Shown: positions 17,311 to 26,608 of the stretch, piece by piece | How positions within the stretch are numbered: the stretch's first letter is position 1 | How the letters are laid out: each line of letters opens with the position of its first letter | Source of the DNA: JBFWNG01 sp050251195 | GTDB taxonomy: Bacteria; Bdellovibrionota_B; Oligoflexia; Oligoflexales; Oligoflexaceae | Length of the DNA stretch: 64,000 bases | NCBI GenBank assembly: GCA_050251195.1 | Contig: JBFWNG010000002.1 | Span: 372,001-436,000, forward strand | Direction: 5' to 3' | The notes under the pieces: generated by a model | Database searches by the model: none | Told to the model about the DNA's origin: nothing | The model's input: only the letters and a program-made list of their open reading frames with translations | Position numbers and translations under genes: made by a program

Positions 17311-19102
17311 TCGCACGTCGCTTGTTGGGATCCAGGTCTCGGCAACGAAGCCGAATATTTTGAGGTGTCACTTCGATCAGTTCTTCGTCACTAATCCACT
17401 CGAGCGCTACTTCAAGGTTCATTGGCTTAATGGGCGTTAGCCTGATCGCCTCGTCTTTGCCCGAGGCGCGAATGTTCGTAAGCTTTTTCTCTTTAGTAAC
17501 ATTCACCCACAGGTCTGAACCTTTGCTAGCTTCGCCGATGATCATACCGGGGTAAACCTTAACTTGCGGGATAACGAATAGTCTTCCGCGCTCCTCGAGT
17601 TGCCACAAAGCATAAGCGGTCGCAACGCCTGTTCGGTCCGCGATGAGTGCTGCACTCGTTCTTTCGCCAAGAGGACCCTTGAACTCTTCGTAGCCGCCGA
17701 AATAAGCGTTGAGCAAGCCCGTACCCCTCGTATCCGTTAGAAACTCGGAGCGATAACCGATAAGGCCGCGGGAAGGAATTCGAAATTCCGCTCGCGTTCT
17801 TCCGGATCCTTTGCTTTGTAAATCCTGGAGCACGCCTTTGCGTTCGCCCAGTTTTTGCGCGACCGTTCCGAAGTAGCCTTCTTCCACGTCGATGACGACG
17901 TTTTCCATCGGTTCCATCTTCTGGTCGCCTTCCATTTTAAAGAGAACCTTGGGCTGGCTGACTAGGAATTCGAAACCTTCACGTCGCATTTGTTCGAAGA
18001 GAATAGCAAGTTGGAGTTCGCCGCGGCCCAGAATTTTCCATGCATCTGTCCGCTCGGTATTCTCGACGCGAATTGAAACGTTGTGCAAGAGCTCTTTGTC
18101 GAGGCGTTCTTTAATCTTCCGGCTTGTTACCTGCTTGCCTTCCATACCCGCAAAAGGACTATCGTTGACGAGTAGAATTACGGCAAGCGTGGGTTCTTCA
18201 ACCTTCAAGCGCGGTAGTGGACGCGGCTCTTGAATCGATGTCAGGGTGTCGCCAATGGAAATGGATTCAAAACCAGCGACTATTGCGATGTCCCCCGCTT
18301 CAAGAGTCTGGGTTTGGACTTTTTCTGCAAGTTGATATCCAAAAAGAGCTGTTACTTTAACTTCTTCATTCTTGTTCTCACGGCAAACGAGGATTCTGTC
18401 TCCTATTTTAATGCTGCCAGAGCGTATACGACCGATCGCAAGTCTTCCAACGTATGGATCGTAATCGATGTTTGACACGAGAATTTGAAGTGGTCCGTTC
18501 GACTCCACTTTAGGTGCGGGGAAGTTTTGCACGATCCAATCGAGGAGAACTTCGAAATTGCCTTCGGGCTTTTGAGGGTCTCTAACCGCGATGCCGTCCT
18601 TCGCTATTGTGTAGATAACTTCGAAATGGGCCTGTTCATCGGTAGCGTCTAGGTCGATAAACAAGTCAAAGATTTCGTTAAGTACCGCGTCGATTCTGGA
18701 GTCAGGTCGGTCGATCTTGTTAATGCAAACAAGTATCTTTATGTCTTTTTCCAGGGCTTTCTGAAGAACGAACCGCGTTTGAGGCAGGGGGCCTTCGCTT
18801 GCGTCAACGAGGAGAATTGCCCCGTCAACCATGTCGATGATACGTTCCACTTCTCCGCCGAAGTCGCTGTGGCCCGGAGTGTCGACGATGTTGACCTTTA
18901 CCCCTTTAAAAATGAAAGACGCATTCTTAGCCGCGATGGTGATCCCGCGTTCTTTTTCCAGATCCATCGAGTCCATGACGCGTTCTTCGATTTCTTGATT
19001 GGCGCGAAGACTACCGCTCTGCTTTAGGAGGTGGTCTACCAGTGTCGTTTTACCGTGGTCGACGTGTGCAATGATGGCAATATTGCGTATCGGCATGCTC
19101 AT
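17303..19102 (-). CDS. typA: Translational GTPase TypA/BipA
   Basis: This 599-residue ribosome-associated GTPase has all G motifs: AHVDHGKTT (G1), RGITI (G2), DTPGHSDFGGE (G3), NKIDRPD (G4). They are followed by domain II, the EF-G-like domains III and V (GRGELQLAIL) and the BipA-specific C-terminal domain. Length and order are those of a normal TypA. It is a cytoplasmic factor that promotes ribosome assembly and growth under cold or stress. There are two possible ATG starts two codons apart. No ribosome site is obvious. Confidence 0.97.
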   Translation of the reverse strand: MSMPIRNIAIIAHVDHGKTTLVDHLLKQSGSLRANQEIEERVMDSMDLEKERGITIAAKNASFIFKGVKVNIVDTPGHSDFGGEVERIIDMVDGAILLVDASEGPLPQTRFVLQKALEKDIKILVCINKIDRPDSRIDAVLNEIFDLFIDLDATDEQAHFEVIYTIAKDGIAVRDPQKPEGNFEVLLDWIVQNFPAPKVESNGPLQILVSNIDYDPYVGRLAIGRIRSGSIKIGDRILVCRENKNEEVKVTALFGYQLAEKVQTQTLEAGDIAIVAGFESISIGDTLTSIQEPRPLPRLKVEEPTLAVILLVNDSPFAGMEGKQVTSRKIKERLDKELLHNVSIRVENTERTDAWKILGRGELQLAILFEQMRREGFEFLVSQPKVLFKMEGDQKMEPMENVVIDVEEGYFGTVAQKLGERKGVLQDLQSKGSGRTRAEFRIPSRGLIGYRSEFLTDTRGTGLLNAYFGGYEEFKGPLGERTSAALIADRTGVATAYALWQLEERGRLFVIPQVKVYPGMIIGEASKGSDLWVNVTKEKKLTNIRASGKDEAIRLTPIKPMNLEVALEWISDEELIEVTPQNIRLRCRDLDPNKRRAKE

Positions 19103-19162
19103 AATGTTGAGTACTTCCGTGAAATTATAGTCGTGTTTAAGGGACGGATTATACCAGGATGG

Positions 19163-19573
19163 CTAAAAATTGCTATTTGTTATTTGTGAGGATTTTTCCC
19201 AGTAGACCACCTCGTCGTTCTCGGGCTGGCTCGCAACCGAAACGAGTTCGCAAGGAGCATCGGAGGAATTAACAATCATATGATGGGCTTTCGTGCCGGC
19301 TTGAAACCCAACGACGTCTCCGGGGCGGAGGTCCTTCGTCTTCCCGTCCAGCCAGAGAGTCGGCGTGCCGGAGATTACATACACGAGTTCCTCACGATGC
19401 GTATGATAATGTGGGCCCGAAGCTCTTCTTCCCGGCAGAAGGGTTTCCCTGAGGAAAGACAAGGTTTGGAGCCCAAATTGCCCCGCCAGGTCCCTATAGG
19501 AACTCAATGGTTCTCCCGTTGTGCTAGAGTGCATTTGAAAGGATTCGATAGCTCTTTCGTTTATGGGGTCCAT
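19163..19573 (-). CDS. Cupin-domain protein
   Basis: This 136-residue protein has a single cupin beta-barrel. Motif 1 is GPHYHTHREELVYVISG, with the metal-binding pattern HxH(x)3-4E, and motif 2 is FQAGTKAHHMIVNSS, with a His. Before it comes a 25-residue tail. The ATG has GGGATAG upstream. Such proteins bind a metal and act as isomerases, dioxygenases or sugar-binding proteins; the sequence does not tell which. It is a monocistronic gene, divergent from the YaiI-family gene. Confidence 0.85.
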   Translation of the reverse strand: MDPINERAIESFQMHSSTTGEPLSSYRDLAGQFGLQTLSFLRETLLPGRRASGPHYHTHREELVYVISGTPTLWLDGKTKDLRPGDVVGFQAGTKAHHMIVNSSDAPCELVSVASQPENDEVVYWEKSSQITNSNF

Positions 19574-19637
19574 GTGCTATCCCAACAGCGGTTTGGTTAT
19601 TCTCATAGTAATAGACAACACTTAGGGCGAGATCAAC

Positions 19638-20093
19638 TTGAATATTGTGTGGATTGACAATGACGCCTGCCCGAAGCGGATTCGCGAAATAATTCTTAAG
19701 GCAGCCGGAAATCGAGGCATCCTTGTGAAGTTGGTGGCAAACTCATTCATGCGGGTCAAAGCTCGCCTTGTGGAAACTATTTGCGTGAGCGGCGATTTCA
19801 ACGCCGCTGACACCTTTATCGCTGATAACGTCTCCCCCGACGACCTTGTGATTACCGCGGACGTTCCTCTGGCCGATCTTGTCGTAAAGAAAGACGCCGT
19901 AGCGATTAATCCCCGGGGCTATCTTTACACTAAGGAAAACATTGGCGATCGAATTGCTGTCAGGAACGTGGCGCACGAGATGCGATCTATAACGGATGTT
20001 TCCTCTGGGCCCTCTTCTTTGACGGATCAAGATATTCAAAAGTTCGCCAATCTCCTCGATAGAGAATTAACGAAGCTCATCAAGAAAAAGTGA
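19638..20093 (+). CDS. YaiI/YqxD (DUF188) family protein
   Basis: This 151-residue cytoplasmic protein matches the YaiI/YqxD family from end to end. It has the start WIDNDACPKRIREII, a central FNAADTFIADNV, and the acidic strand VITADVPLAD with NPRGYLYT. The fold is PIN/NYN-like with conserved acidic residues suggesting a nuclease, but no activity is established. It starts with TTG. Its stop lies next to the frame of the PRC-barrel gene, whose true start is about 50 nt further on. Confidence 0.9.
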   Translation: MNIVWIDNDACPKRIREIILKAAGNRGILVKLVANSFMRVKARLVETICVSGDFNAADTFIADNVSPDDLVITADVPLADLVVKKDAVAINPRGYLYTKENIGDRIAVRNVAHEMRSITDVSSGPSSLTDQDIQKFANLLDRELTKLIKKK

Positions 20094-20146
20094 AACTGGC
20101 ACAATTCATGCGTACAATCCAATGCGACACAAGCAGGGGATGTACT

Positions 20147-20974
20147 ATGGCGATCAAATTTAAGGACTTCTTAGCTTACACTGTGCATGCAACCGACGGC
20201 GACATAGGCAAGATTAGCGACGTACTTTTCGACGATCGATCTTGGAGCGTCCGCTACATTGTTCTCGACACATCGAAATGGCTGCCGGGAAAAAAGGTTC
20301 TGTTGGCTCCGGAATCTTTTTTGAAAACAAATTCTATCGTGGACGGCGCATTACGCGTAAATCTTACTAAAGCTCAGGTGAAAGACTCCCCGCCTTTGGA
20401 ATCGGATTTGCCGGTTTCCAGACAGTACGAAGTTAGCTTGCACAGTTACTTTGGATGGGATCCATATTGGACGGGACCTACTGGTAATCTGGGGTTCCCG
20501 TATCCCGACGCTACATTGGCGCGGTCAGATTCCTACACCATGTTGCATGCAGACTGGGAAAAGTTCGCGGAAACGCGACAGAAAAAATTCAATGCACACC
20601 TTCGCAGTCTCCACGACATTATGGGATACAAAATAAGTACGAAGGATTATGACTTGTTTGGTGAAGTGTCGGATGCCGTAGTTGACACTAAAGATTGGCT
20701 CGTGATCGACTTGGTCCTGTCAAGCCATCGCTGGTTGCCGGGCGGTAAACATTTTGTTTGTTCGCCGATGTTTGTCGACGATATCGACGAAACAGAAAAG
20801 GTTCTTGGCGTAGTCCAGTTAAAAGAAATACTGCTCGAGAGTCCTGAGTTCAATTTTGCAACTTATGGCGAAAGTTATAGGAAAAGTCTTGTGAAACACT
20901 ACTTGAATTTCGACGCGGGCATAAATTCCAAGTCGTCAGATCTAGGCGATAGCGAATTTGCCAAAAGTAGTTAG
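20147..20974 (+). CDS. Protein with two PRC-barrel domains
   Basis: The start is the ATG at 20147 with AGGGGA at 20135-20140; the frame upstream to 20090 overlaps the preceding gene and has no site. The 275-residue product has two PRC-barrel repeats, at about residues 1-75 (GDIGKISDVLFDDRSWSVRYIVLDT) and 145-225 (LFGEVSDAVVDTKDWLVIDLVL). Each ends in a WLPG(G)K motif. Between them lies a linker rich in aromatic residues and Pro. PRC barrels occur in photosynthetic reaction-centre H subunits, RimM and many soluble proteins. The role here is unknown, perhaps binding of a small molecule or RNA. Confidence 0.85.
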   Translation: MAIKFKDFLAYTVHATDGDIGKISDVLFDDRSWSVRYIVLDTSKWLPGKKVLLAPESFLKTNSIVDGALRVNLTKAQVKDSPPLESDLPVSRQYEVSLHSYFGWDPYWTGPTGNLGFPYPDATLARSDSYTMLHADWEKFAETRQKKFNAHLRSLHDIMGYKISTKDYDLFGEVSDAVVDTKDWLVIDLVLSSHRWLPGGKHFVCSPMFVDDIDETEKVLGVVQLKEILLESPEFNFATYGESYRKSLVKHYLNFDAGINSKSSDLGDSEFAKSS

Positions 20975-21086
20975 ACCCTAAGTTCGTCAGGATCTATCCT
21001 GAACGAAGTGAAGGATCTCGCTAAACTAATGCCGATGTTGGCACGGTTTGTGCTGAAGCACGAAGGCGATTGCTGGGGGTAACGAG

Positions 21087-21845
21087 TTGATTCGATTGAT
21101 GACAATGCTTTTGGTAACAGGGTGCACGACGCTCGAGGGCAACAGGCCTTCTTCGTTCGATGACGCTGAGTATTCATTGCAGAGGTTAAAGGATCGAGAC
21201 GTCGAAGAGGTCTTGCCAACCACAGTGAAGAGGGCAGAAGCAAAGTACGACGAGGCGGTCTCGCTGTTAAAAAAATCGCGTCGGGAGGATTCTCAGACCA
21301 TCGAAGTCGAAGCCATATCTAAGGCGATTGAATCTCAACAAATTGCAAACAACGCCGACAGGCTTTTCACTCAGATTCAGGCTTGGGATAGCGACGAAAT
21401 GGAACTGCAAACCGGATTGGCAATCGTCGACGATTACAATTACGGTGGAGTTGGGGTGACGTTTATTGAGCCAAACGAAAGCCCTTTTGCCAAACTCCAG
21501 GGCACCGAAATTCTGTCGACCCTGGCTTTTTTCGAACCCGGATCAGCTGAGGTTGCCGACAAGAACGGCAGAGAGGTTGAATCGATTTCTGAGATCCTCA
21601 CAAAGGATCCCAATTTTAAGGTGACCCTCGTGGGATACGCAGATTTTCGCGGCGATGAAGAGGCTAACAACAAGCTTGGGCTTGAACGAGCCGAGAATGT
21701 TGCAAAAATACTAAGGGAATACGGTGTCCAGGATAGTCAAATTGAACTGAGAAGTGCTGGTGAATCCGAAGCCATGGCAGAAGAGTCGCATCCCAACAGG
21801 ACGCAACTCGACCGAAGGGTTCAGGCAGAGCTCGCGATACAATGA
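21087..21845 (+). CDS. OmpA-family lipoprotein (peptidoglycan-binding)
   Basis: This 252-residue lipoprotein is read from a TTG preceded by GGGGGT. The signal is very short, with the lipobox LVTGC. A helical, coiled-coil-like region of about 90 residues follows (KYDEAVSLLKKS). An OmpA-C domain follows in the last 120 residues: LAFFEPGSAEVADKNG, LVGYADFRGDEEANNKLGLERAENV and a terminal RRVQAEL. Such Pal-like domains bind diaminopimelate in peptidoglycan, so it should tether the outer membrane. The two loops SHPNRTQLDRRV carry the usual conserved Arg and Asp. It has its own terminator. Confidence 0.9.
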   Translation: MIRLMTMLLVTGCTTLEGNRPSSFDDAEYSLQRLKDRDVEEVLPTTVKRAEAKYDEAVSLLKKSRREDSQTIEVEAISKAIESQQIANNADRLFTQIQAWDSDEMELQTGLAIVDDYNYGGVGVTFIEPNESPFAKLQGTEILSTLAFFEPGSAEVADKNGREVESISEILTKDPNFKVTLVGYADFRGDEEANNKLGLERAENVAKILREYGVQDSQIELRSAGESEAMAEESHPNRTQLDRRVQAELAIQ

Positions 21846-21869
21846 CTGGAGCCGCCCTTTTGCGATATT

Positions 21870-21912
21870 GCCGGGGGCATGCGCGTAATCGTGTGACCCC
21901 CGGCCCTTTTTT
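21870..21912 (+). terminator. Rho-independent terminator
   Basis: GCCGGGGG at 21870-21877 pairs perfectly with CCCCCGGC at 21897-21904 across a 19-nt loop and is followed by a T run. It ends the OmpA-like gene. Confidence 0.8.
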
Positions 21913-21914
21913 GC

Positions 21915-22613
21915 CTATTGCGTCAAGAGGTCCTTAAAATATTGAGTAAGACCGGCGTGCCCTCTCCGGGGCGCTAACGACATTTGTTCTAGAATGTAGC
22001 GAGAAAAGTTTTCAGCAAACCACTCATGAATGTTCGTAAACGCGTATGAAGTCGGAAATACTGTCGCGTTATAACTACGACTCGGATAAGGCCGTTCAAG
22101 GAAAAACGGGTGGTGGAAATTTGTCTGCGCCTCTGTGGGCGGAGGCCAACCTCCGAACTTCGCTGCGACCCGAGCCAATTCGTGCGCCGTCAAAACGGAA
22201 AATATAACGGCATGGCCGATTTCATGGGCAAGCGTTCCGTAGAGCGTTCGTGTAGCCAGCTTGCCGCTGCTTCCCCAAAAATGGCTTGCGCCCGGTACAA
22301 CTATGGCTTCGCGTTTCTCGTCATAATAAGCCAGGCGTTTGCCTGCAGCTTTGGGTTGAAAGGCATACAGTGCCTTGAGGCGGGTTAGTTTCTTATGAAA
22401 GTCTTTCGGCAAACCGAACTCAAAAATGCCGATCACGGCTGCCAAAACCTGCGGATCAAGTGTGTCGTTGCCGTCTGATGCCCGGATCTTTGTGGAATTG
22501 AAGAGCGAATGCTTAAGCGTATTTACAACGCTCGCATTTTCCGCCGATTCAGCATAGGAAGATGGCGTGAAATAAAGAAAAAATGGTAAAGCCAAGCTGA
22601 GCAATAGTTTCAT
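21915..22613 (-). CDS. Secreted putative zinc metalloprotease (HEIGH)
   Basis: This 232-residue protein has a Sec signal peptide (cleavage likely after SSYA near residue 21). It carries HEIGH at residues 130-134 and a later NIHEWFAENF helix whose E197 or E201 could be the third zinc ligand, as in gluzincin proteases. The region around the motif (TLYGTLAHEIGHAVIF) looks like a real active-site helix. Beyond these motifs it does not match a family I can name. It is probably periplasmic. The start has only a weak ribosome site. Confidence 0.75.
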   Translation of the reverse strand: MKLLLSLALPFFLYFTPSSYAESAENASVVNTLKHSLFNSTKIRASDGNDTLDPQVLAAVIGIFEFGLPKDFHKKLTRLKALYAFQPKAAGKRLAYYDEKREAIVVPGASHFWGSSGKLATRTLYGTLAHEIGHAVIFSVLTAHELARVAAKFGGWPPPTEAQTNFHHPFFLERPYPSRSYNATVFPTSYAFTNIHEWFAENFSRYILEQMSLAPRRGHAGLTQYFKDLLTQ

Positions 22614-22736
22614 TGCGGAATTTCAATCTCTTGAGGATGCTCGATTATAACCGATGACTTCAGATCCACAAAGTAAAAAGGTGGCGAGGCGTTTTCTTTG
22701 GTGTAATATCGAGCACGTTAGCGAAAGGAAGCTGCG

Positions 22737-24974
22737 ATGAGAGACGAGTCTTACCTTCCTCTTCCCGGTCTCCCTGCAGTGGAGCCGTTCTTAGTGCAAC
22801 AATTCCAGGAGATCCGACAGCGTCGTCGGACCGGCTATCGACCGCGGACGCGTCACGTTCATTCTGACGGAGAGGCAAGATACACAAATCGCCTTTTCTT
22901 GGAGTCAAGTCCGTATCTTTTGCAACACGCCCACAATCCAGTCAACTGGTATCCATGGGGAGAAGAAGCATTTGGGACAGCCCGTGACCGATCCTTACCA
23001 ATTTTTTTGAGTATCGGCTATTCTACCTGTCATTGGTGCCACGTCATGGAGGAGGAGTCCTTTGAAGACGAGGAGATCGCCAAGTTCCTTAATGAAAATT
23101 ACATCGCTATAAAGGTGGATCGAGAAGAACGACCTGATGTTGACGCCACCTACATGGCCAGTGTGCAGGCGTTGACGGGCCGGGGCGGTTGGCCTATGAG
23201 TGTTTGGCTTATGCCGGACAAGAAGCCTTTTTATGGCGGCACTTACTTCCCGCCGCAAGATGGCTTTCGCGGGGCCAACATTGGTTTCCTCACGATTTTG
23301 CAACGTATTAGTCATATATACAAAAGTGATCGCGAAAATATTTTGCAGCAGGGGTTAAATCTAACCTCTGCGGTAAAAGAGTATTTGCAACCCAAACATC
23401 AAAAAACACGCCTCCCCTCCGTCGATGTTTTGGGTAAGGCGTTTGCGTACTATCACGCGAATTTCGACCCCGTTCACGGGGGCATAAGAAGAGCGCCAAA
23501 GTTTCCAAGTAGTCTTCCCATCCGATTTCTTCTCAGGCATCACTTGCGCGGTCCTGACAACGATGCCCTTGCAATGGCAACGCAGACCCTTCGCAAAATG
23601 GCGAGAGGAGGGATCTACGATCAGATCTGCGGCGGGTTTCATCGCTATAGTACAGACGAGGAGTGGCTTGTGCCACATTTCGAAAAGATGCTTTACGACA
23701 ACGCGCTTCTTGTCACCGCTTTCTCAGAAGCATACCAACTTACGAAGGACGAGGAATTTCGTTCGATTGTTACGGAAACATTGGAGTATCTTGATCGGGA
23801 TATGACGTCTTCGGAAGGAGTGTTTTACTCCGCTACAGACGCGGATAGCCTTACCGAGAGTGGGCATAAAGAAGAAGGTTATTTCTTCACATGGACGGAG
23901 GAAGAACTCCGCAATGCGCTGGTCTCGGCAAGCCTGACCAACCTTGTCCAAGAATTTTACCGAACAACAGCCTCGGGCAATTTCGAAGGACGTAACATCC
24001 TCCATGTTCACGAGTCTATCGAGGAATTCTCGGCAAGACGTGACCAAAGTCCCCAAGAAACAGCCCAGAAATTGAAAGAGGCAAAGGCGCTATTGCTTCG
24101 GAAACGAGATCTCAGACCCAAGCCTTTGCGCGACGAGAAAATTCTAGTTGCCTGGAATGCGTTGATGATCTCAGCGCTTGTAAAGGCGGGTTTGGCGATG
24201 GGTAATACCCATTACATCGAGCGCGCCGAAAGGGCCGCGAATTTCATTAGAGACAAGATGTTTGAGAATGGCTTGCTTTACCGAATCTATATGGACGGTG
24301 AGAGAAAAATTCCGGGATTTTTAGAGGACTACTCTTTCTTGACGGCGGCGTCCTTAGATTTATTTGAAGCGACCGGAAGGACGCAGTGGTTTGATTTTGC
24401 CTTTGAACTTGATCGTATTCTGAATAAGGGCTTCGAAGATACAGTTGACGGTGGTTTTTTCATGACAAGCTCGGGACATGAAGAATTGATCGTGAGGGAG
24501 AAGCCCGCCTATGATGGTGCGGAACCGTCGGGAAATTCGATTGCCATCCTCAATCTTCTGAGGATGTATAGCCTTACTCACGACCATTCCTGCTTGGAGC
24601 GAGCGGAAGAAGCACTTCGTTACTTCGGAAAAATCCTGGATCAGGCACCCGCAGCCCTCTCGGAAATGCTTCTTGCCGTGGATAATTATTTATCAAAGTC
24701 TCAAGAGATTGTGTTTTTAACGGAAGACAGCGAAGAGGCGTATAGGATCCATAGCGAGTTCTTGCAAACTCTCTATTCTCAGTTTTTACCCAATAAGGTT
24801 GTGGTCTCCTGTTCAAGAAAATATTTCGAAGAAATGGCGAAAAGAATATCGTTTCTGAGAGATAAGGAATGGAAAGGAGATGCGGTGACCGCTTATGTAT
24901 GCGAACGCGGGGAATGCCGCTTGCCAACAAACGACGTAGCAAAATTTGCAGAGATTCTTCGAAGTTCCTACTGA
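22737..24974 (+). CDS. Thioredoxin-fold protein of the YyaL/SSP411 (DUF255) family
   Basis: This 745-residue protein matches COG1331. The family's first domain opens with NRLFLESSPYLLQHAHNPVNW near residue 50. It contains a thioredoxin-like active site CHWCHVM, and then VDREERPDVD, GRGGWPMSVWL and FYGGTYFPP. The second half is an (alpha/alpha)6-barrel typical of N-acylglucosamine-epimerase folds (ICGGFHRYSTDEEWLVPHFEKML). The first 45 residues are an Arg-rich extension not usual in the family. The biochemical activity is unsettled in the literature. It is likely cytoplasmic. Its stop overlaps the end of the convergent lipoprotein gene by 7 nt. Confidence 0.93.
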   Translation: MRDESYLPLPGLPAVEPFLVQQFQEIRQRRRTGYRPRTRHVHSDGEARYTNRLFLESSPYLLQHAHNPVNWYPWGEEAFGTARDRSLPIFLSIGYSTCHWCHVMEEESFEDEEIAKFLNENYIAIKVDREERPDVDATYMASVQALTGRGGWPMSVWLMPDKKPFYGGTYFPPQDGFRGANIGFLTILQRISHIYKSDRENILQQGLNLTSAVKEYLQPKHQKTRLPSVDVLGKAFAYYHANFDPVHGGIRRAPKFPSSLPIRFLLRHHLRGPDNDALAMATQTLRKMARGGIYDQICGGFHRYSTDEEWLVPHFEKMLYDNALLVTAFSEAYQLTKDEEFRSIVTETLEYLDRDMTSSEGVFYSATDADSLTESGHKEEGYFFTWTEEELRNALVSASLTNLVQEFYRTTASGNFEGRNILHVHESIEEFSARRDQSPQETAQKLKEAKALLLRKRDLRPKPLRDEKILVAWNALMISALVKAGLAMGNTHYIERAERAANFIRDKMFENGLLYRIYMDGERKIPGFLEDYSFLTAASLDLFEATGRTQWFDFAFELDRILNKGFEDTVDGGFFMTSSGHEELIVREKPAYDGAEPSGNSIAILNLLRMYSLTHDHSCLERAEEALRYFGKILDQAPAALSEMLLAVDNYLSKSQEIVFLTEDSEEAYRIHSEFLQTLYSQFLPNKVVVSCSRKYFEEMAKRISFLRDKEWKGDAVTAYVCERGECRLPTNDVAKFAEILRSSY

Positions 24975-25528
24975 TTCCCTTGAAGAAAGTCGATCGCTTC
25001 TAAAAGGACCGCGTCAATCTGAGGGTCTTGCGGAATAAGACACTCACCTGTTTGCGTAACCACTGATTCCCACTTCCAATAGCCTTGAGAGTAGTCGTGA
25101 TCGCCGCTGTTCCAATGCCACATGGAATTTTTTCGGCGCGCGCGATTAGGCGAAGCCTTTGTGTAATCATCGGTCCACAAATAAAAGTGCGAGGTGGCTC
25201 CTAATTGTACAACCTTTTTCATTTTCTCGGGGTTAGAGCCGAGAAACTCGCGCAAGCGGTCATAAGCCTTCTTTGCACAGGCGACTGCTTGTTCCGTCGC
25301 TTGGTCAGGGTAAAACCCCCAAAGAACATCGTCGGGATAATGAAAAGGCGTGTCGGCCACGTGCGGCCAGTATTCGGCCCCCGACAGTTGGAAGCCATTG
25401 GTTGAAAATGCCTTCATTTTCCCTTCTTGGCTCGGCTGGGGATCATTCATCGTTTTCGAACCCGATTCGCTGCGACAGGAGCTCAAAAACATACCTACGC
25501 ATAGCGAAATAATTAGAAGGTTATTCAT
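24968..25528 (-). CDS. Lipoprotein of unknown function
   Basis: This 186-residue protein has a classic lipoprotein signal (MNNLLIISLCVGMFLSSC) and GGGGGAATCC before the ATG. The mature part is rich in Trp, Tyr and His and has conserved-looking segments SGAEYWPHVADTPFHYPDD and HWNSGDHDYSQGYWKWESV. That composition suggests a ligand-binding or carbohydrate-related globular domain. No family is recognised. Envelope location is expected. Confidence 0.75.
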   Translation of the reverse strand: MNNLLIISLCVGMFLSSCRSESGSKTMNDPQPSQEGKMKAFSTNGFQLSGAEYWPHVADTPFHYPDDVLWGFYPDQATEQAVACAKKAYDRLREFLGSNPEKMKKVVQLGATSHFYLWTDDYTKASPNRARRKNSMWHWNSGDHDYSQGYWKWESVVTQTGECLIPQDPQIDAVLLEAIDFLQGNQ

Positions 25529-25708
25529 TGGATTCCCCCAACTCGTTCAAAAGAAATTCTACATTGATCTATCGGATTACTCGCCACAATTATTAAGGAA
25601 AGCGGACGATGAAAAAATTAGTAAAGTTTTTTCCCGATTCTCCCGATAATTATTCTCGGTGAAATCCGCCTTGAATGAGGCGTTTTGCAAGGACGGAAGG
25701 AAGTTTTC

Positions 25709-26608
25709 ATGAACCGAACAATAAGGCCCGCAGCCCTCTTATTTGGCCTTGCCCTGATCTTATTTGGATCAAGCCGCTGCAAGCGAGAAGAGTTTGACGG
25801 CGATAGCCGGCATTCCCAAAGAAATCCAGCATCTAGCCAAAATACTCCTTTGCCGCCACCCACTCAGGCGGACCAGACGAAAACCGACGCCGGTGGTGGG
25901 GTTATTTGGAGTTCGGACGCCATGCTTTCGAAAGACGGCCCTCTAGAAACAGAGAAGGGTAACGGTTCCGACAAAGTTCTCTATCCGTCGCATGCCGGGG
26001 AGGGGGCCAAAAAGTTTGCTGTTGAGAACGGTTTTCTGACATGGGACGGCAACAGAACTCGTGTGTATTTCGACTTCTATCAAATCAAACCATTGGTTAA
26101 TTCGGAGCTCGAGTTTTATGCGGAAAAGACGGAAGCCGTTGATAACGTTTCCACGAAGGTAGGCAACCATTCAATGGACGGACAATATACCTTTGGCGGC
26201 TACGGATGTTCCTTTCATGCAGAAGAAGTCGAATCAAAGGTGGAGTATTTCCATAACGACCAAGGGGACGGCGAGTCTGTCAAGGGTGAAGCAATGCCCG
26301 CAGGCAAGCTCATCGGTTATAAAGTTCAGAAACAGAACGTTGCGGGTAGCGACGAAGTCGTTATGAATTGCTACGTCGACTATAATGGAGACGGTAACTG
26401 GAAGCTCGCCATGAAAGATAGACGATGGACAAAGAAGGATTGGAAGCCAGGCGGGAAAGTCCCCGACGCCAAGGACGCATCTGAAATTGAGAATGGACCA
26501 TACAGAGGCAATGTTCACCGCTGGTGGATCCGGATAAACGGCGAAGCGAGCGGCAAGGTCAAGGTAAAGAATATCAAGATACGCGAGATTGGCGAGGCGC
26601 AGAACTAA
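25709..26608 (+). CDS. Secreted or lipidated protein with a jelly-roll-like C-terminus
   Basis: The start is the ATG at 25709 (AAGGAAG upstream); the frame begins 24 nt earlier with TTG. Of 299 residues, the first 24 form a signal peptide ending in SSRC, an imperfect lipobox because of Arg at -1. A Ser/Pro/Gln-rich linker follows. From about residue 95 the sequence is rich in alternating beta strands (RVYFDFYQIKPLVNSELEFY; VVMNCYVDYNGDGNWKLAMK), ending in GKVKVKNIKIREI, like a concanavalin/jelly-roll domain of polysaccharide-active proteins. That assignment is a guess. It converges on the GCS2 gene with a 4-nt overlap. Confidence 0.7.
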   Translation: MNRTIRPAALLFGLALILFGSSRCKREEFDGDSRHSQRNPASSQNTPLPPPTQADQTKTDAGGGVIWSSDAMLSKDGPLETEKGNGSDKVLYPSHAGEGAKKFAVENGFLTWDGNRTRVYFDFYQIKPLVNSELEFYAEKTEAVDNVSTKVGNHSMDGQYTFGGYGCSFHAEEVESKVEYFHNDQGDGESVKGEAMPAGKLIGYKVQKQNVAGSDEVVMNCYVDYNGDGNWKLAMKDRRWTKKDWKPGGKVPDAKDASEIENGPYRGNVHRWWIRINGEASGKVKVKNIKIREIGEAQN